Positions 37,101 through 42,931 of a stretch of DNA of 64,000 nucleotides are shown here, piece after piece. Source of the DNA: an uncultured Bacteroidales bacterium (GTDB lineage Bacteria > Bacteroidota > Bacteroidia > Bacteroidales > Bacteroidaceae). The DNA lies in contig CACZAN010000013.1 in the NCBI GenBank assembly GCA_902779165.1, forward strand, positions 1-64,000. The letters run 5' to 3'. Within the stretch, counting starts at the first letter, position 1. Every line of letters starts with the position of its first letter. Under the pieces are notes generated by a model. The model was not told the DNA's origin. It searched no databases and saw nothing but the letters and a program-made list of their open reading frames with translations. Both the position numbers and the translations under genes were made by a program.

Positions 37101-38353
37101 TTGAGGTCAACGACAATGCCAACGCCAACGAGGCACTGGCCTATCTGACCATCTATGGATATAATTTCCCCAATGGCACAGGGCCCACACTGAACTTCCG
37201 CTTCTTTGACGCTTCATCAGGCAACGTTTACAGCGTGACGCCAGCCGACAGCACAACCTATAACTTCCAACAGGATGCCATCGTAGGCACTGATGCTAAC
37301 CCCGTAGTGCTGCTGAATAACTACAACTACATGCAGGCGCTGAAACTGAAGACGGGATGGAACTGGGTAAGCTTCTACGTGATTCCGAAGGAAGGCACGA
37401 CGCTGGGACAATTCCTGAACAGTATGTCGAAGTGGGAGGTTGGCGAAGTGATTACGGTAGTCAACGGTACGGAGACGAGGGACTATTACTGTCGTGAGAA
37501 CGCGAAAGCTGCCAATGGTAAGATGTGGGATAACGAAGATGATCCTATCACCATCCATCCCGAACAGATGTATAGCATCTACTCGAAGAGCGACAAGACC
37601 ATCTATCTGGAAGGTGAATTCGCTCGCCGCTACATCACTGTCCATAAGGACTGGAACCGCGTGGGCTATAACTCAATGATTAACTTGCCTATCTCTCAGG
37701 CTCTGGCCGACTACTTGGAAAAGGCACAGGAGGGTGACGTGGTGAAATCGCAGGACGGATTCGCCATCGCCAGCCAGAGTGCTACGGGACTGGTCTGGAA
37801 AGGCAACTTGCAGTATATGGAGGCAGGCAAGGGCTACATGTTCAAGCGACAGGCCGACAGCGAAGTACAGTTCCTGTATCCACTCTACTTCGATGACTCA
37901 CGCTACAGCAGCACCAGCGAAAGCCGTGCTCCGAGACGCACCTCTGTCAACACCGCAACGACCATGAACATCGTGGCTGCGGTGGATGGTGTCGAGACTG
38001 AGAAGGGCGACCGTCTGGTAGTGTTCTGCGGCGCAGAACGAATAGCAGAAGCTACGGCCGACGATGAGAAGAACTACTATCTGAACATCGGCAGCGACTT
38101 CAACAGCAGCGATGCCATGACCTTCATGATAGAGCGCGACGGCGAGCCTATTGCTATGACAGGCAGCTCCATCAGCTATGCACCCAACAAGGTTCTCGGC
38201 ACGCCCGACAATCCTACCGTCATCAGTTTCGTTTCTATTGACCAGATGCCTAACGACGGCAAGTGGTACACAGTTGGCGGTATCGTGATTGGTGAGAAGC
38301 CAAAGCAGCGTGGTGTGTATATCCACAACGGCAAAGCTGTAGTGGTGAGGTAA
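28196..38353 (+). CDS. Giant secreted surface protein with FN3-like, CarboxypepD_reg-like and LamG domains, 3385 residues
   Basis: A signal peptide (cut after STKA, about residue 29) leads into beta-rich modules. FN3-like domains lie near 310-420 and 845-925, a GLUG-like segment near 575-680 (SGGFIGRQMYGELN), and carboxypeptidase-regulatory-like domains near 940-1110 (SGNVFYDTSSIPVPGVSF). Two LamG/concanavalin-type jelly rolls lie at about 2325-2500 and 2510-2690 (HDFTLTFWFHTNDEN, GSWHHFAMTVSRSQN). Near 2935-3040 and 3260-3350 are two copies of a domain (VDGVETEKGDRLVVFCG) that is also the body of the next lipoprotein. Two GWNWVSF-like repeats lie between. The tail WYTVGGIVIG...RGVYIHNGKAVVVR resembles a type IX sorting signal. 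Likely a cell-surface adhesin or glycan-binding scaffold; no catalytic motif seen. Confidence 0.75.
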   Translation: MRKTNNQTNLLGRLFLLVLLLSVSLSTKADDYLEKESNYTAMLWGNDKLQIKLPTQNDITGAFNRGVTDGRVYVTIDGGERQLLLWWDCNTHYSDLSAAKVFHANQPGRFNLMGTAYGVKSDITKDDGTVMYFLKPDAEDGDHYTTTVEWTVPRIYRGHRLKIEVWCQIDDATSSWFIPKGQKNPSSFYVMGTVDMPEAGEASVTLTDPMLATGRDHANEIMLSYSFVVNKIYSATLHYTDAVTNKQYTQTLSTSKKVDFAYLPANRPWKDIHIKASVLDVQTKTDNPNDKVDIESEKFSSSMLHHPRGLSAKLEENGFVTLNWQVDDPDQGDIYEGDFFEIQRNLMGATDDDDPYWKTISMEVSYKNNQKDYSFVDETLIDQYEGKEVTYRVRRSVSSMWQWINSSTYAQYLMSEIIYLPRIAGATVSRTKQWNDESHIAKFDLLLSTSDGLVVYNDEDLEAARQKILDGEIAQDKIVIPIRNAADWDRCAKAVEMNIRKPNIVLMYDVKLTRDSKMIGSESSPFAGTFYGNGHTLEIDFFNKADYTAPFRYVEDATIKDLHITGRIESEYKFMGGLIACVYNRSGNPTKIYNCRSSVSIETDYSDDTSSGGFIGRQMYGELNIFYCLFDGRFSFTRGSSNKNHSNGGFIGWKDDTSDRAYIRNCLFAPIEISTGYDNCATFSRAKDLSSVTLVNCYYTQTYGSETNGANDCNGVSAKVLAGYLNDYGVYWEIKDDKVVPVVSEHYQLPVAVWDQRAKLKLRINMHGEKGVESTIVDISDNDEAINHRFFTYELSRKCVDYSFDLLQIRGSSPLSIVGYDKDTLVVHVYKFEGNNTDYSFNNMNRVENLKWEKKQSSVVLTWDTSGGESDFYRVLRRKHTTQEDAEWTDTIATNLTLQQYEDISTQIQVNYDYCVQSVLQCEGTHITQDICSNAACETTGKIEGYIRLADGTSMGGQTVICEPVDIPGTSSEYKVISDDSGYFVFDKLPIYFGPDGKVQGEYHVSVMTSGSGGKYTGPNEQGIVSFNRNVNWKQEFNFYMDTYFIYSGNVFYDTSSIPVPGVSFLLDGKLMNDASNQLITTDTQGAFALSIPRGEHSVQAVKDGHTFANNGYLLNPDAREGEDKTRYNFVNNVSSIYIWDSTTVVLRGRVVGGDIEGSRPLGHSLSTNNLGDSLKIVMQLEGDNASYIFRDPKNESLRSTSYKVDFGSAHADTTQVTKTRRSITIRPDAKTGEYELRVHPAKYKITEVSAQGYATLFQNGQVGQTLDLTFNVGGDTCEYNRIYHAIPDVEVTQYNPTGEKYFGVKWLTAQDNIGNKSNVNLVYYTKVTPEAKDSIVHYSFGYPVFMAGSPYGFMLQACEKYYWNNDPSKKVDIVKLDQRGKIIIKNALTTDSKTAQWESDLDEDGGCDYIFTPDNATFTMEGDNALKTFDITLLYDGTYYDVKPFYGNILRGYVMATKAKPEGRKAIVAGKPQLWDILRDPPGGSSTSYIKEGSKLSYGYSIDVTAAAGFTVKTTTGTGVDSYKGYVLAPNGYGGTTGTLDKSKSKTGIDLKFEFNFGHSWNWSYGMDITERIQTKSGQKWVAGKADLFIGTTESFIVQDAIAVRVVPDSMYQIVKLHEGGTYEAVDNNGQVVTKVKVPVGTTKVLAQGTDDTGKPIYLVRDEVMSMSPTVTSTFVHSQHYIENELLPDLFKIRNSLILPKGTDVTKAKALADSRGYATYISNVDADDKAFGVDYTVVRPNNETTGDSIKALNQEILAWVGFLAKNEEEKLSVVPTDLVKRYDFDGAANIQYSENFTMGKTMSRYLRYPGVTGLGNLFAATGPLAIIMSTLEEKLKKEGGSIKADPVPYIDYSDVFKHGIDLEVSGSTWETQWGIILNINASDKYNSSESHSKEVGFTLAASSKSSLTVDVYRTGTEYTIDENTNYFNKITLETLSKVRYGTLTPPMMTFASFTNEKVYSNFVFRTIGGVTCQPYEGERVTKWHQPGMVLDVATIPADKPRIWIEQPVVSNVPFDEPARFVLHMANETDYPERATLKFNYFLEAGSNPNGARVCVDGAPLTGAGVDLVLWPAIGSDGKHNVFTKEITVYPSKAFDYEDMAICLMDPEDNSRVFTQKFSAHFIPTSGKVKVSVPSNNWVINTESPFDGKRKAYYMPVRIEGFDVNWPNFDHIELQYKLSTQGDNDWVNVCSYYQDRELQKKASGVTDTIPSSGVIVAPFYGEVDPIEQYYDIRAVTFCRHAGGYLTGASEVLKGIKDTRRPETFGTPEPTNGILGIGDDILIKFSEPIAGNYLRGINNFEVLGTLMSNDISTSTSLSFDGNAVAGTQGERNLMGKSFTVDIMLNPAIDQREMTVFSHGGDEKGLRFGITADRRLSATINGETLVSDSIVAFNNMLHQVAYVLDQSGETTTVKFYDGNTPIGKKELAERYEGATSGIILGADFDYSEDLRYKGEMLEFRLWNRALTGSELLSYGQKKLSGYETGLLDYYPMNEGEGSWAYDKAPGSMDLWLAGTSWKRPAGISMEIKGDKGLCIKPDKFVRSKNHDFTLTFWFHTNDENATLFSNGEANYGQADQLNIGIKDSILYVRSQGFERKISAFVSEGSWHHFAMTVSRSQNVSNVYVDKKLVESFPADSVGGIMGNDITLGATFVDKGKHTNVMKGHIDELGLFSSVLPVNLIKEYSNHTPLGTMSALLAYLDFGRSEKLDNNQQHLEPTGISLKRYVDSLGKLEERRDTLLSDEEVKALAARDFYAPMVSNSQMDNLRYSYVANDNELYVNVNEPDFLIEKTNIYVTLKEIPDLQGNLMASPVTLNLYVYRNPLRWDVKRIEKDVRYGEGVTFEATVKNLSGVTQDFKLEDLPLWINASQTQGVLDALDEQTITFTVSDYINIGTYNEQIALIGDNMMSEPLPITLRVRGDEPDWTVPDRLKKNNQTMMMVARVKIDGVVASSKEDILAVFDDKQQVLGVAHIEVNDNANANEALAYLTIYGYNFPNGTGPTLNFRFFDASSGNVYSVTPADSTTYNFQQDAIVGTDANPVVLLNNYNYMQALKLKTGWNWVSFYVIPKEGTTLGQFLNSMSKWEVGEVITVVNGTETRDYYCRENAKAANGKMWDNEDDPITIHPEQMYSIYSKSDKTIYLEGEFARRYITVHKDWNRVGYNSMINLPISQALADYLEKAQEGDVVKSQDGFAIASQSATGLVWKGNLQYMEAGKGYMFKRQADSEVQFLYPLYFDDSRYSSTSESRAPRRTSVNTATTMNIVAAVDGVETEKGDRLVVFCGAERIAEATADDEKNYYLNIGSDFNSSDAMTFMIERDGEPIAMTGSSISYAPNKVLGTPDNPTVISFVSIDQMPNDGKWYTVGGIVIGEKPKQRGVYIHNGKAVVVR

Positions 38354-38386
38354 TTGAAAATTGAGAATTGAAAATTGACAATGATA

Positions 38387-38836
38387 ATGAAAAAGAGTAT
38401 AATCGCATTGGCAGCCCTCGCCCTCGTGGCGTGGGGCTGCTCCTCCGGAGAAGATGAGTCTCAGCCACAATCAGCAGAAATCTCCATAGGTACTGATGTA
38501 CGTCCTGACTGGCAGGGCCCTAACTTCGACCTCTATGAGCAGATCATGAAAGTGGAAGTGCAGATTCAGGACACCCTGACACAGTATGTGTCGGAAGCTG
38601 ACCTGCTCTGCGCAACCATCAACGGCGAAGTGCGCGGTGTTGCCGCCCCTCGGAAGGTAGAAGACAAATGGTTGTTCCCGATGACCATTGCCAGCAATGA
38701 TGCAGATGTAGCGGTTTCGCTGTCGTACTACTGCGACCAACTGCACCGCATCTACACCATTCAATGGACAACGTTTGATGCCTCAGTGGCACCGACTGGC
38801 ACAAATGGTATCTATAAACCGGTATTCATCAAATAA
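38387..38836 (+). CDS. Small lipoprotein sharing a domain with the giant protein
   Basis: About 149 residues from Met 38387 (MKKSIIALAAL), with lipobox VAWGC and Ser/Gly/acidic residues after the Cys. The domain has DLLCATINGEVRGVAAP, which matches the giant protein's DILAVFDDKQQVLGVAHI region and its second copy near the C-terminus. An ATG at 38381 is the alternative start. The gene follows the giant gene by 33 bp of AT-rich repeat (ATTGAGAATTG type), so it probably belongs to the same transcript and may sit with the giant protein on the surface. Confidence 0.7.
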   Translation: MKKSIIALAALALVAWGCSSGEDESQPQSAEISIGTDVRPDWQGPNFDLYEQIMKVEVQIQDTLTQYVSEADLLCATINGEVRGVAAPRKVEDKWLFPMTIASNDADVAVSLSYYCDQLHRIYTIQWTTFDASVAPTGTNGIYKPVFIK

Positions 38837-38849
38837 TCCATATTTGAAA

Positions 38850-39032
38850 ATGAAAAGACATAAATATCAACAGCCCTCCATTCAGGTCGTCAGAGTGGCG
38901 CCCCATACCATGCTGGCAACAAGCAGCGAGGGGGTGATGGCCAACCGTAGTGGATATGGCGAAGCAAAACAATCCGATTGGAATGAGAGTGCGGTCAAAG
39001 CCTACAAAAATCCAGTGAACTGGGAGGAATAA
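38850..39032 (+). CDS. Small 60-residue protein, no signal peptide
   Basis: It starts MKRHKYQQPSIQVVRVAPHT and ends AYKNPVNWEE. Small proteins of this pattern (basic start, 'QPSI.VV', acidic W-containing end) occur beside surface-protein genes in Prevotella-like genomes, with no known function. It is 13 bp after the lipoprotein gene and 19 bp before the next one, so translation in this operon is plausible. It could be a leaderless secreted peptide or a regulator; nothing in the sequence decides. Confidence 0.5.
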   Translation: MKRHKYQQPSIQVVRVAPHTMLATSSEGVMANRSGYGEAKQSDWNESAVKAYKNPVNWEE

Positions 39033-39051
39033 TTTACAAGGAAACATGACA

Positions 39052-39879
39052 ATGAAAAAAGTTATTTTCAGTATGTTGCTCTTGGCAGGACTGGCGCTGA
39101 CCGCCTGCTCGTCAGATGATAGCAACACAGAACCGGTCCGCAGGACCTACACCATGACCATAGATGCCACGAAAGGTGCGAATGAAGCCTCCGTCCGTGG
39201 CGATACCCGTGCCCTGACACTCGATGGCAGCATACTCAATGCTTCGTGGGCGACATCGGAACATGTTTATGTGCAAGGCAAGTTGTTGTCTGATGAATCA
39301 TTATTCTGGTTCGAAGGCTCTATCCAGCCTCAATATGCAGGAACAACCACAAAATTGAATGGTACTATCAGCCTTCCGTCAGGTTGGACCATCTCGATTG
39401 ACGAAGCTATAGGCAAACCTCATAAATTGACCCTTCAGTTCCCGCGTTCTGGCGCTCGGGATTATACAGGTCAGATAGGAACGTTGGCAGATATTGCAGC
39501 AAAATACGACTATGCTATAGCCGAGGATGTGGAAGTTGAGGTAAAAGAAGGCCAAGTGCGTGGGGTAGCATCGGCTACATTCGTGAATCAGCAGGCAATC
39601 GTCAGGTTCACGCTCTTGGACAAAGCCGACGGCACCACCTTGCTGAACCCAACGGCGCTGACCATCCAATATGGTGGAGAAAGCCTGTCATTGACCATCC
39701 CTGCAGACACCTATACAACCAATGGCGCCGGTGTCATCTACGTAGCAATACCAGGATTCAGCGGCAAAGAGGTTACCCTTACGGCAAAAGTCGGTGATGA
39801 CACCTACACCTTCACCAAATCAGGTATCACCTTCGAAAACGGAGAGTATTACGAGATTAACGTGAAGATGAAGGAATAA
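39052..39879 (+). CDS. Fimbrillin-like lipoprotein
   Basis: This 275-residue lipoprotein from Met 39052 (ATG 39046 is the alternative) has lipobox ALTAC followed by SSDDSNTEP. The body fits the Mfa-like/fimbrillin family of Bacteroidota: an N-terminal region with RAL.LDG..L.ASWATSEHVYV, a Thr-rich beta sandwich, and a C-terminal strand ENGEYYEINVKMKE. Proteins of this type form stalks or tips of type V pili or act as single surface lipoproteins. No pilus assembly partners are present here. Confidence 0.7.
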   Translation: MKKVIFSMLLLAGLALTACSSDDSNTEPVRRTYTMTIDATKGANEASVRGDTRALTLDGSILNASWATSEHVYVQGKLLSDESLFWFEGSIQPQYAGTTTKLNGTISLPSGWTISIDEAIGKPHKLTLQFPRSGARDYTGQIGTLADIAAKYDYAIAEDVEVEVKEGQVRGVASATFVNQQAIVRFTLLDKADGTTLLNPTALTIQYGGESLSLTIPADTYTTNGAGVIYVAIPGFSGKEVTLTAKVGDDTYTFTKSGITFENGEYYEINVKMKE

Positions 39880-39907
39880 CACAAAAGTATTACAATAATA
39901 GAGAAAT

Positions 39908-39967
39908 ATGAAAAAGTATTTTAATCTGCTGCTCGTTGCCATCCTGTTCTGCGGAATGGGGGGATGA
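39908..39967 (+). pseudogene. Truncated lipoprotein start (signal peptide only)
   Basis: The sequence encodes MKKYFNLLLVAILFCGMGG and then stops. It closely resembles the signal peptide of the lipoprotein at 23568 (MQKFFNWMLAAILICGTS). The mature part is missing; the sequence runs straight into a different frame, which suggests a deletion junction near 39955-39967. Confidence 0.65.
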
Positions 39968-40196
39968 GCTCCTGTTCTACGGCATGTTCTATGCGGCTCA
40001 AGAAGAGGCTATTGTACGCAGCACCATAGGTGACAGCCTGTATAATGTCATTCACGAGAAGACAGGCGTTGAGCCGGGAATGTCGCACCACTACTACGAG
40101 ATTATGCGTGCCGACACATCCAGCGCCGCCACCGTGGAATACTACAAACAACTGGCCATAAAGTATCACGAATGCTTCGAACATATTAACGACTGA
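39936..40196 (+). pseudogene. Likely 5'-truncated gene of unknown function
   Basis: The frame encodes DELLFYGMFYAAQEEAIVRS...KYHECFEHIND, a helical, soluble-looking protein I do not recognise. Its frame opens inside the remnant of the lipoprotein signal peptide, so its own start has probably been lost; Met at 39984 is a possible new start. The next small gene overlaps its stop codon by one base (TGATG), indicating that the two were once a coupled pair. Confidence 0.45.
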
Positions 40197-40366
40197 TGAG
40201 TACCGTTTACGAGGTGAGGTGTCACGAGACGGGCGACGGCAGCGACTACCTCATCAGGGCTTTCCAAACCCTACAGGAAGCCGAGGCGTATATCCGTCGG
40301 CGCAACGAAGAACGTCCGCAAGACGAACTCTACGAGCATTGGTACGTTAACATGAGTTCAGTATAA
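40196..40366 (+). CDS. Small 56-residue protein coupled to the preceding fragment
   Basis: The start overlaps the previous stop (TGATG). It reads MSTVYEVRCHETGDGSDYLI and continues with a helical FQTLQEAEAYIRRRNEE segment. The end (NMSSV and the TAA stop) is supplied by the end of the composite repeat (ATGAGTTCAGTATAA), so the original C-terminus may have been replaced. Not recognised; the tiny two-gene arrangement is compatible with a decayed toxin-antitoxin pair but nothing proves it. Confidence 0.45.
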   Translation: MSTVYEVRCHETGDGSDYLIRAFQTLQEAEAYIRRRNEERPQDELYEHWYVNMSSV

Positions 40367-40592
40367 GATAATGCAAAAAGTTGACGCAAATCGTCAAATC
40401 CAAGCCTTGTCGTGCTGGGAACTATACTCGGTCGTCGGAGGAACTATAGTTTGTCGTCGGAGGAACTATAGTTTGTTCGGCTTGTTCTTTCAGGGTATCG
40501 TGACACAGGGGGGAGTAGACGAGGCATATATACGTAAAGGCCGATACGTCCTGTCGTGAAAGACGATACGTCCTTTTGCAAAGAGCTATTCA
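40345..40592 (-). repeat. Composite intergenic repeat (copy B), left flank of the defence island
   Basis: This is the reverse complement of much of copy A. In order: the end motif ATGAGTTCAGTATAAG, a stub of the 145-bp module (TGCAAAAAGTTGACGC), three 22-bp units with AACTATAGTT-type cores (40409-40474), a spacer with TATATACGTAAAGG, and only two 22-bp units with core GATACGTC (40531-40574). The 145-bp inverted-repeat module is missing and the second array is shorter (2 versus 7 units). The remaining spacer to 40755 holds no gene, only the promoter noted below. Confidence 0.8.
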
Positions 40593-40721
40593 CCGTGTTT
40601 GCTTGCATATTTGAACCTCAGTTTTTGCGAGGATTGGGTGAAGATTGGCCAAAACAAGTCCTATTTTGAGCCAAAAATGTTATAAATCCGTAAAAAAGTT
40701 ACGGGATAGGAAAATAATTTG

Positions 40722-40730
40722 TATATTTGC
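40722..40730 (+). promoter_or_regulatory. -7 box of the ATPase/Toprim operon
   Basis: TATATTTGC matches the Bacteroidota -7 element and lies 25 bp before the chosen ATG at 40756. The -33 region (GTTAC near 40698) is a weak match. Confidence 0.55.
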
Positions 40731-40755
40731 AGCGGTTTTTCAAATAATTATATCT

Positions 40756-41856
40756 ATGCTGGTTAAATTTGCCGTAAAAAACTTTCGAGGTTTTGCAGAT
40801 AGGATTGAGTGGGATTTGTCCCATCCAAGTAATTACTCGTTTAATACCTACGCTATCAAAGATGGCGTCGTTAAGAATGGTATTATTTATGGCCCTAATG
40901 GCTCTGGAAAGTCAAATTTTGCTTTGGCTATCTTCGATATAGTCTATCATTTGACGCAAAAGTATAAGAAAGAGGACTTCTATAAAAACTACGTGTATGG
41001 AGGAGACTCAAAAGGGAAAGTGCTGTTTGAATACACCTTCAAGTTTGGTCCTCAAATTGTGGAATATAGCTACGGCAAGAATATGTTCGGCATGTTGTTT
41101 GCAGAATCATTGTCAGTCGACGGAGTGAATGTGTTTAGGCGCGAGTTTGACAAATTAGAACTTGACGAAGAGCAGTTTCCAATCAATGCAGATGCCAAAA
41201 AGAACCTTCAGGCTAATGCGAACAATATCTCCATTGTGAATTATCTGCTTACTTCTTATCCACTATCCAAGAATCACTATCTTATTCTCTTGCGTGATTT
41301 TGTTAATTCTATGTTATGGTTCCGCAGTCTCAAGGCCAATGAGTATATAGGATTAGATAATAGTATTACGCAATTAGATGAATACATTATTCAAAACAAA
41401 TTTGTAGAGGATTTTACCGCATTTCTAAATAATGTCAGTGGTCAGGACTTTATATTCGTAAAGCCTAATCCCACCGATAAACTACTTGCATGTAAATTCA
41501 AATCTGGAATTGTATTGTTTGATGATATCGCTTCTACTGGTACTCTTTCGCTAGAACTCCTCTATTACTGGCTAAAGAAGATGAACAATGCTTCATTCGT
41601 GTTTATTGACGAATTTGATGCATTCTATCACTTCAAATTGGCATATGAGGTTTGCAAGCAACTCTTCAATCTCGATTGTCAGGTGTTTACGTCATCACAT
41701 AATACTTATTTGATGACTAATGACTTGCTGAGACCGGACTGCAACTTCATTTTGCAGAACAATAAGATCAAGCCCCTACAAGCCTGCACAGAAAAAGAAC
41801 TGAGGTTTGGACACAATATCGAAAAACTATTCCGTGGAGGAGCTTTTGAGGTATGA
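40756..41856 (+). CDS. AAA/ABC-type ATPase of an ATPase-Toprim defence pair (AriA/AbiLi-like)
   Basis: This 366-residue ATPase has Walker A GPNGSGKS (residues 46-53) just after the N-terminal VKFAVKNFRGFADRIEWDLS strand typical of AAA_15/RecF-like ATPases, and a late Walker B SFVFIDEFDAFYH near 288 with a following SSHN sensor. I start at ATG 40756 because it lies 25 bp after the promoter box and gives the canonical FxxxNFxG N-terminus; an upstream start at 40645 would precede the promoter. Its stop overlaps the Toprim gene by ATGA. This pair layout is shared by PARIS (AriA/AriB) and AbiL/RloAB defence systems; which one cannot be fixed by eye. Confidence 0.75.
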   Translation: MLVKFAVKNFRGFADRIEWDLSHPSNYSFNTYAIKDGVVKNGIIYGPNGSGKSNFALAIFDIVYHLTQKYKKEDFYKNYVYGGDSKGKVLFEYTFKFGPQIVEYSYGKNMFGMLFAESLSVDGVNVFRREFDKLELDEEQFPINADAKKNLQANANNISIVNYLLTSYPLSKNHYLILLRDFVNSMLWFRSLKANEYIGLDNSITQLDEYIIQNKFVEDFTAFLNNVSGQDFIFVKPNPTDKLLACKFKSGIVLFDDIASTGTLSLELLYYWLKKMNNASFVFIDEFDAFYHFKLAYEVCKQLFNLDCQVFTSSHNTYLMTNDLLRPDCNFILQNNKIKPLQACTEKELRFGHNIEKLFRGGAFEV

Positions 41857-42686
41857 TACTATTTATATTTGAAGGTAAGGACGATAAGACTTATTTCGAG
41901 TCTATCAAACGGCTTTTCTTTCCAGAAAAGTCGGAGACCTTCGTATGTACCTATAATAGCAATATCTACTCTCTTTATACAAAACTGAAGAATCACGATG
42001 CGCTGAATGGAAAACTGGAAGTAGATACAGTCTCTGTATTCAAGGAAATCCTGACAGAAAAAGGTGACAACACTTTAAAGGACATCAGAGAAGACGAAGT
42101 TTCTGAAATCTATCTTTTCTTCGATTACGATTTCCAAGAGAATTCCAGAACGCTTGAAGAAAACAACAAGCGACTGAGTGAGATGCTTGATCATTTCACA
42201 GACGAGACAGACAATGGCAAACTTTACATTAACTATCCGATGGTAGAATCTCTTCGCTATACCAAAGAATTGCCAGATAATGATTATTGGCGCTATACGG
42301 TATCTCGCCAGAAATGTCAAGAAGAAAGTTTCAAGCATCAAGTTCACGAGTTCTCATTCTACAAGTCAAACCTGGAATATCTTGTGCTCACAATCAAGCC
42401 TGCAGACGACGAAACAAAGATTCTGCATAAGGCAGATACAGCCAAGACGAATTGGCTGCACCTTGTCACGATGAACACGAGCAAGGCCAACTATATTTGT
42501 AATGATAAGAACGAACTTCCTGAAGAAGTGAATTCACAGAAAGAGATATATGATAATCAGCTTGCCAAGTATGTAGATACAGAAGAATGCAAGATCGCTA
42601 TCCTTAATGCATTCCCAATATTCCTATTTGACTACTTCGGCAAAAAAATTGTCAGCGACAGAGAAGAAACAGACAAAACCCAATAA
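41853..42686 (+). CDS. Toprim-like nuclease partner of the ATPase (AriB/AbiLii-like)
   Basis: This 277-residue protein shows a Toprim pattern: the N-terminal strand ILFIFEGKDD (Glu7), LFFDYDFQ (Asp91, Asp93) and NYPMVESLRY (Glu132). OLD-family, RloB and DUF4435/AriB effectors share this arrangement. In PARIS, the ATPase holds AriB inactive until a phage anti-restriction protein appears, and AriB then acts on tRNA. Here the overlap with the ATPase gene (ATGA) and the defence neighbourhood support an effector role. Assignment to a specific family is inferred from motifs only. Confidence 0.65.
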   Translation: MILFIFEGKDDKTYFESIKRLFFPEKSETFVCTYNSNIYSLYTKLKNHDALNGKLEVDTVSVFKEILTEKGDNTLKDIREDEVSEIYLFFDYDFQENSRTLEENNKRLSEMLDHFTDETDNGKLYINYPMVESLRYTKELPDNDYWRYTVSRQKCQEESFKHQVHEFSFYKSNLEYLVLTIKPADDETKILHKADTAKTNWLHLVTMNTSKANYICNDKNELPEEVNSQKEIYDNQLAKYVDTEECKIAILNAFPIFLFDYFGKKIVSDREETDKTQ

Positions 42687-42688
42687 AT

Positions 42689-42904
42689 ATGAGCAACAAA
42701 GAACCTGATTACGTTTACATATTGACCTGTTCGACCTTTGGTCGCTTGAAACTTCAAGAATCCCAGTTTTCACGCGCTTATCAAGGTGCCAATTATCTCT
42801 CGTATTATGGGAATGTGATCGATATTATTGAAAAAGGACGTAAAGATTATGTAGTTTGGAAAAGAATTGTTCCAAAATTTGTTTGCTTGCAAGATAATCG
42901 CTAA
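42689..42904 (+). CDS. Small 71-residue protein in the ATPase/Toprim operon
   Basis: It starts 2 bp after the Toprim stop and reads MSNKEPDYVYILTCSTFGRL...RIVPKFVCLQDNR. It is soluble and unrecognised. Its 3' end contains the -33 box of the hsdR promoter. It may be a third component of the pair or a small regulator of the adjacent restriction system. Confidence 0.5.
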   Translation: MSNKEPDYVYILTCSTFGRLKLQESQFSRAYQGANYLSYYGNVIDIIEKGRKDYVVWKRIVPKFVCLQDNR

Positions 42905-42910
42905 ATTTGC
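42878..42910 (+). promoter_or_regulatory. Promoter of the type I restriction operon
   Basis: A perfect -33 TTTG (42878-42881), 20-nt spacer and -7 TAAATTTGC (42902-42910). It lies partly inside the end of the 71-residue gene and 21 bp before the hsdR GTG start, giving a very short leader. Confidence 0.75.
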
Positions 42911-42931
42911 GCCATAAAACTAAAGAATATC

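Noticed and set aside
40645-40755. N-terminal extension of the defence ATPase
   Set aside because: It precedes the -7 promoter box and lacks family similarity; the ATG at 40756 gives the usual N-terminus.
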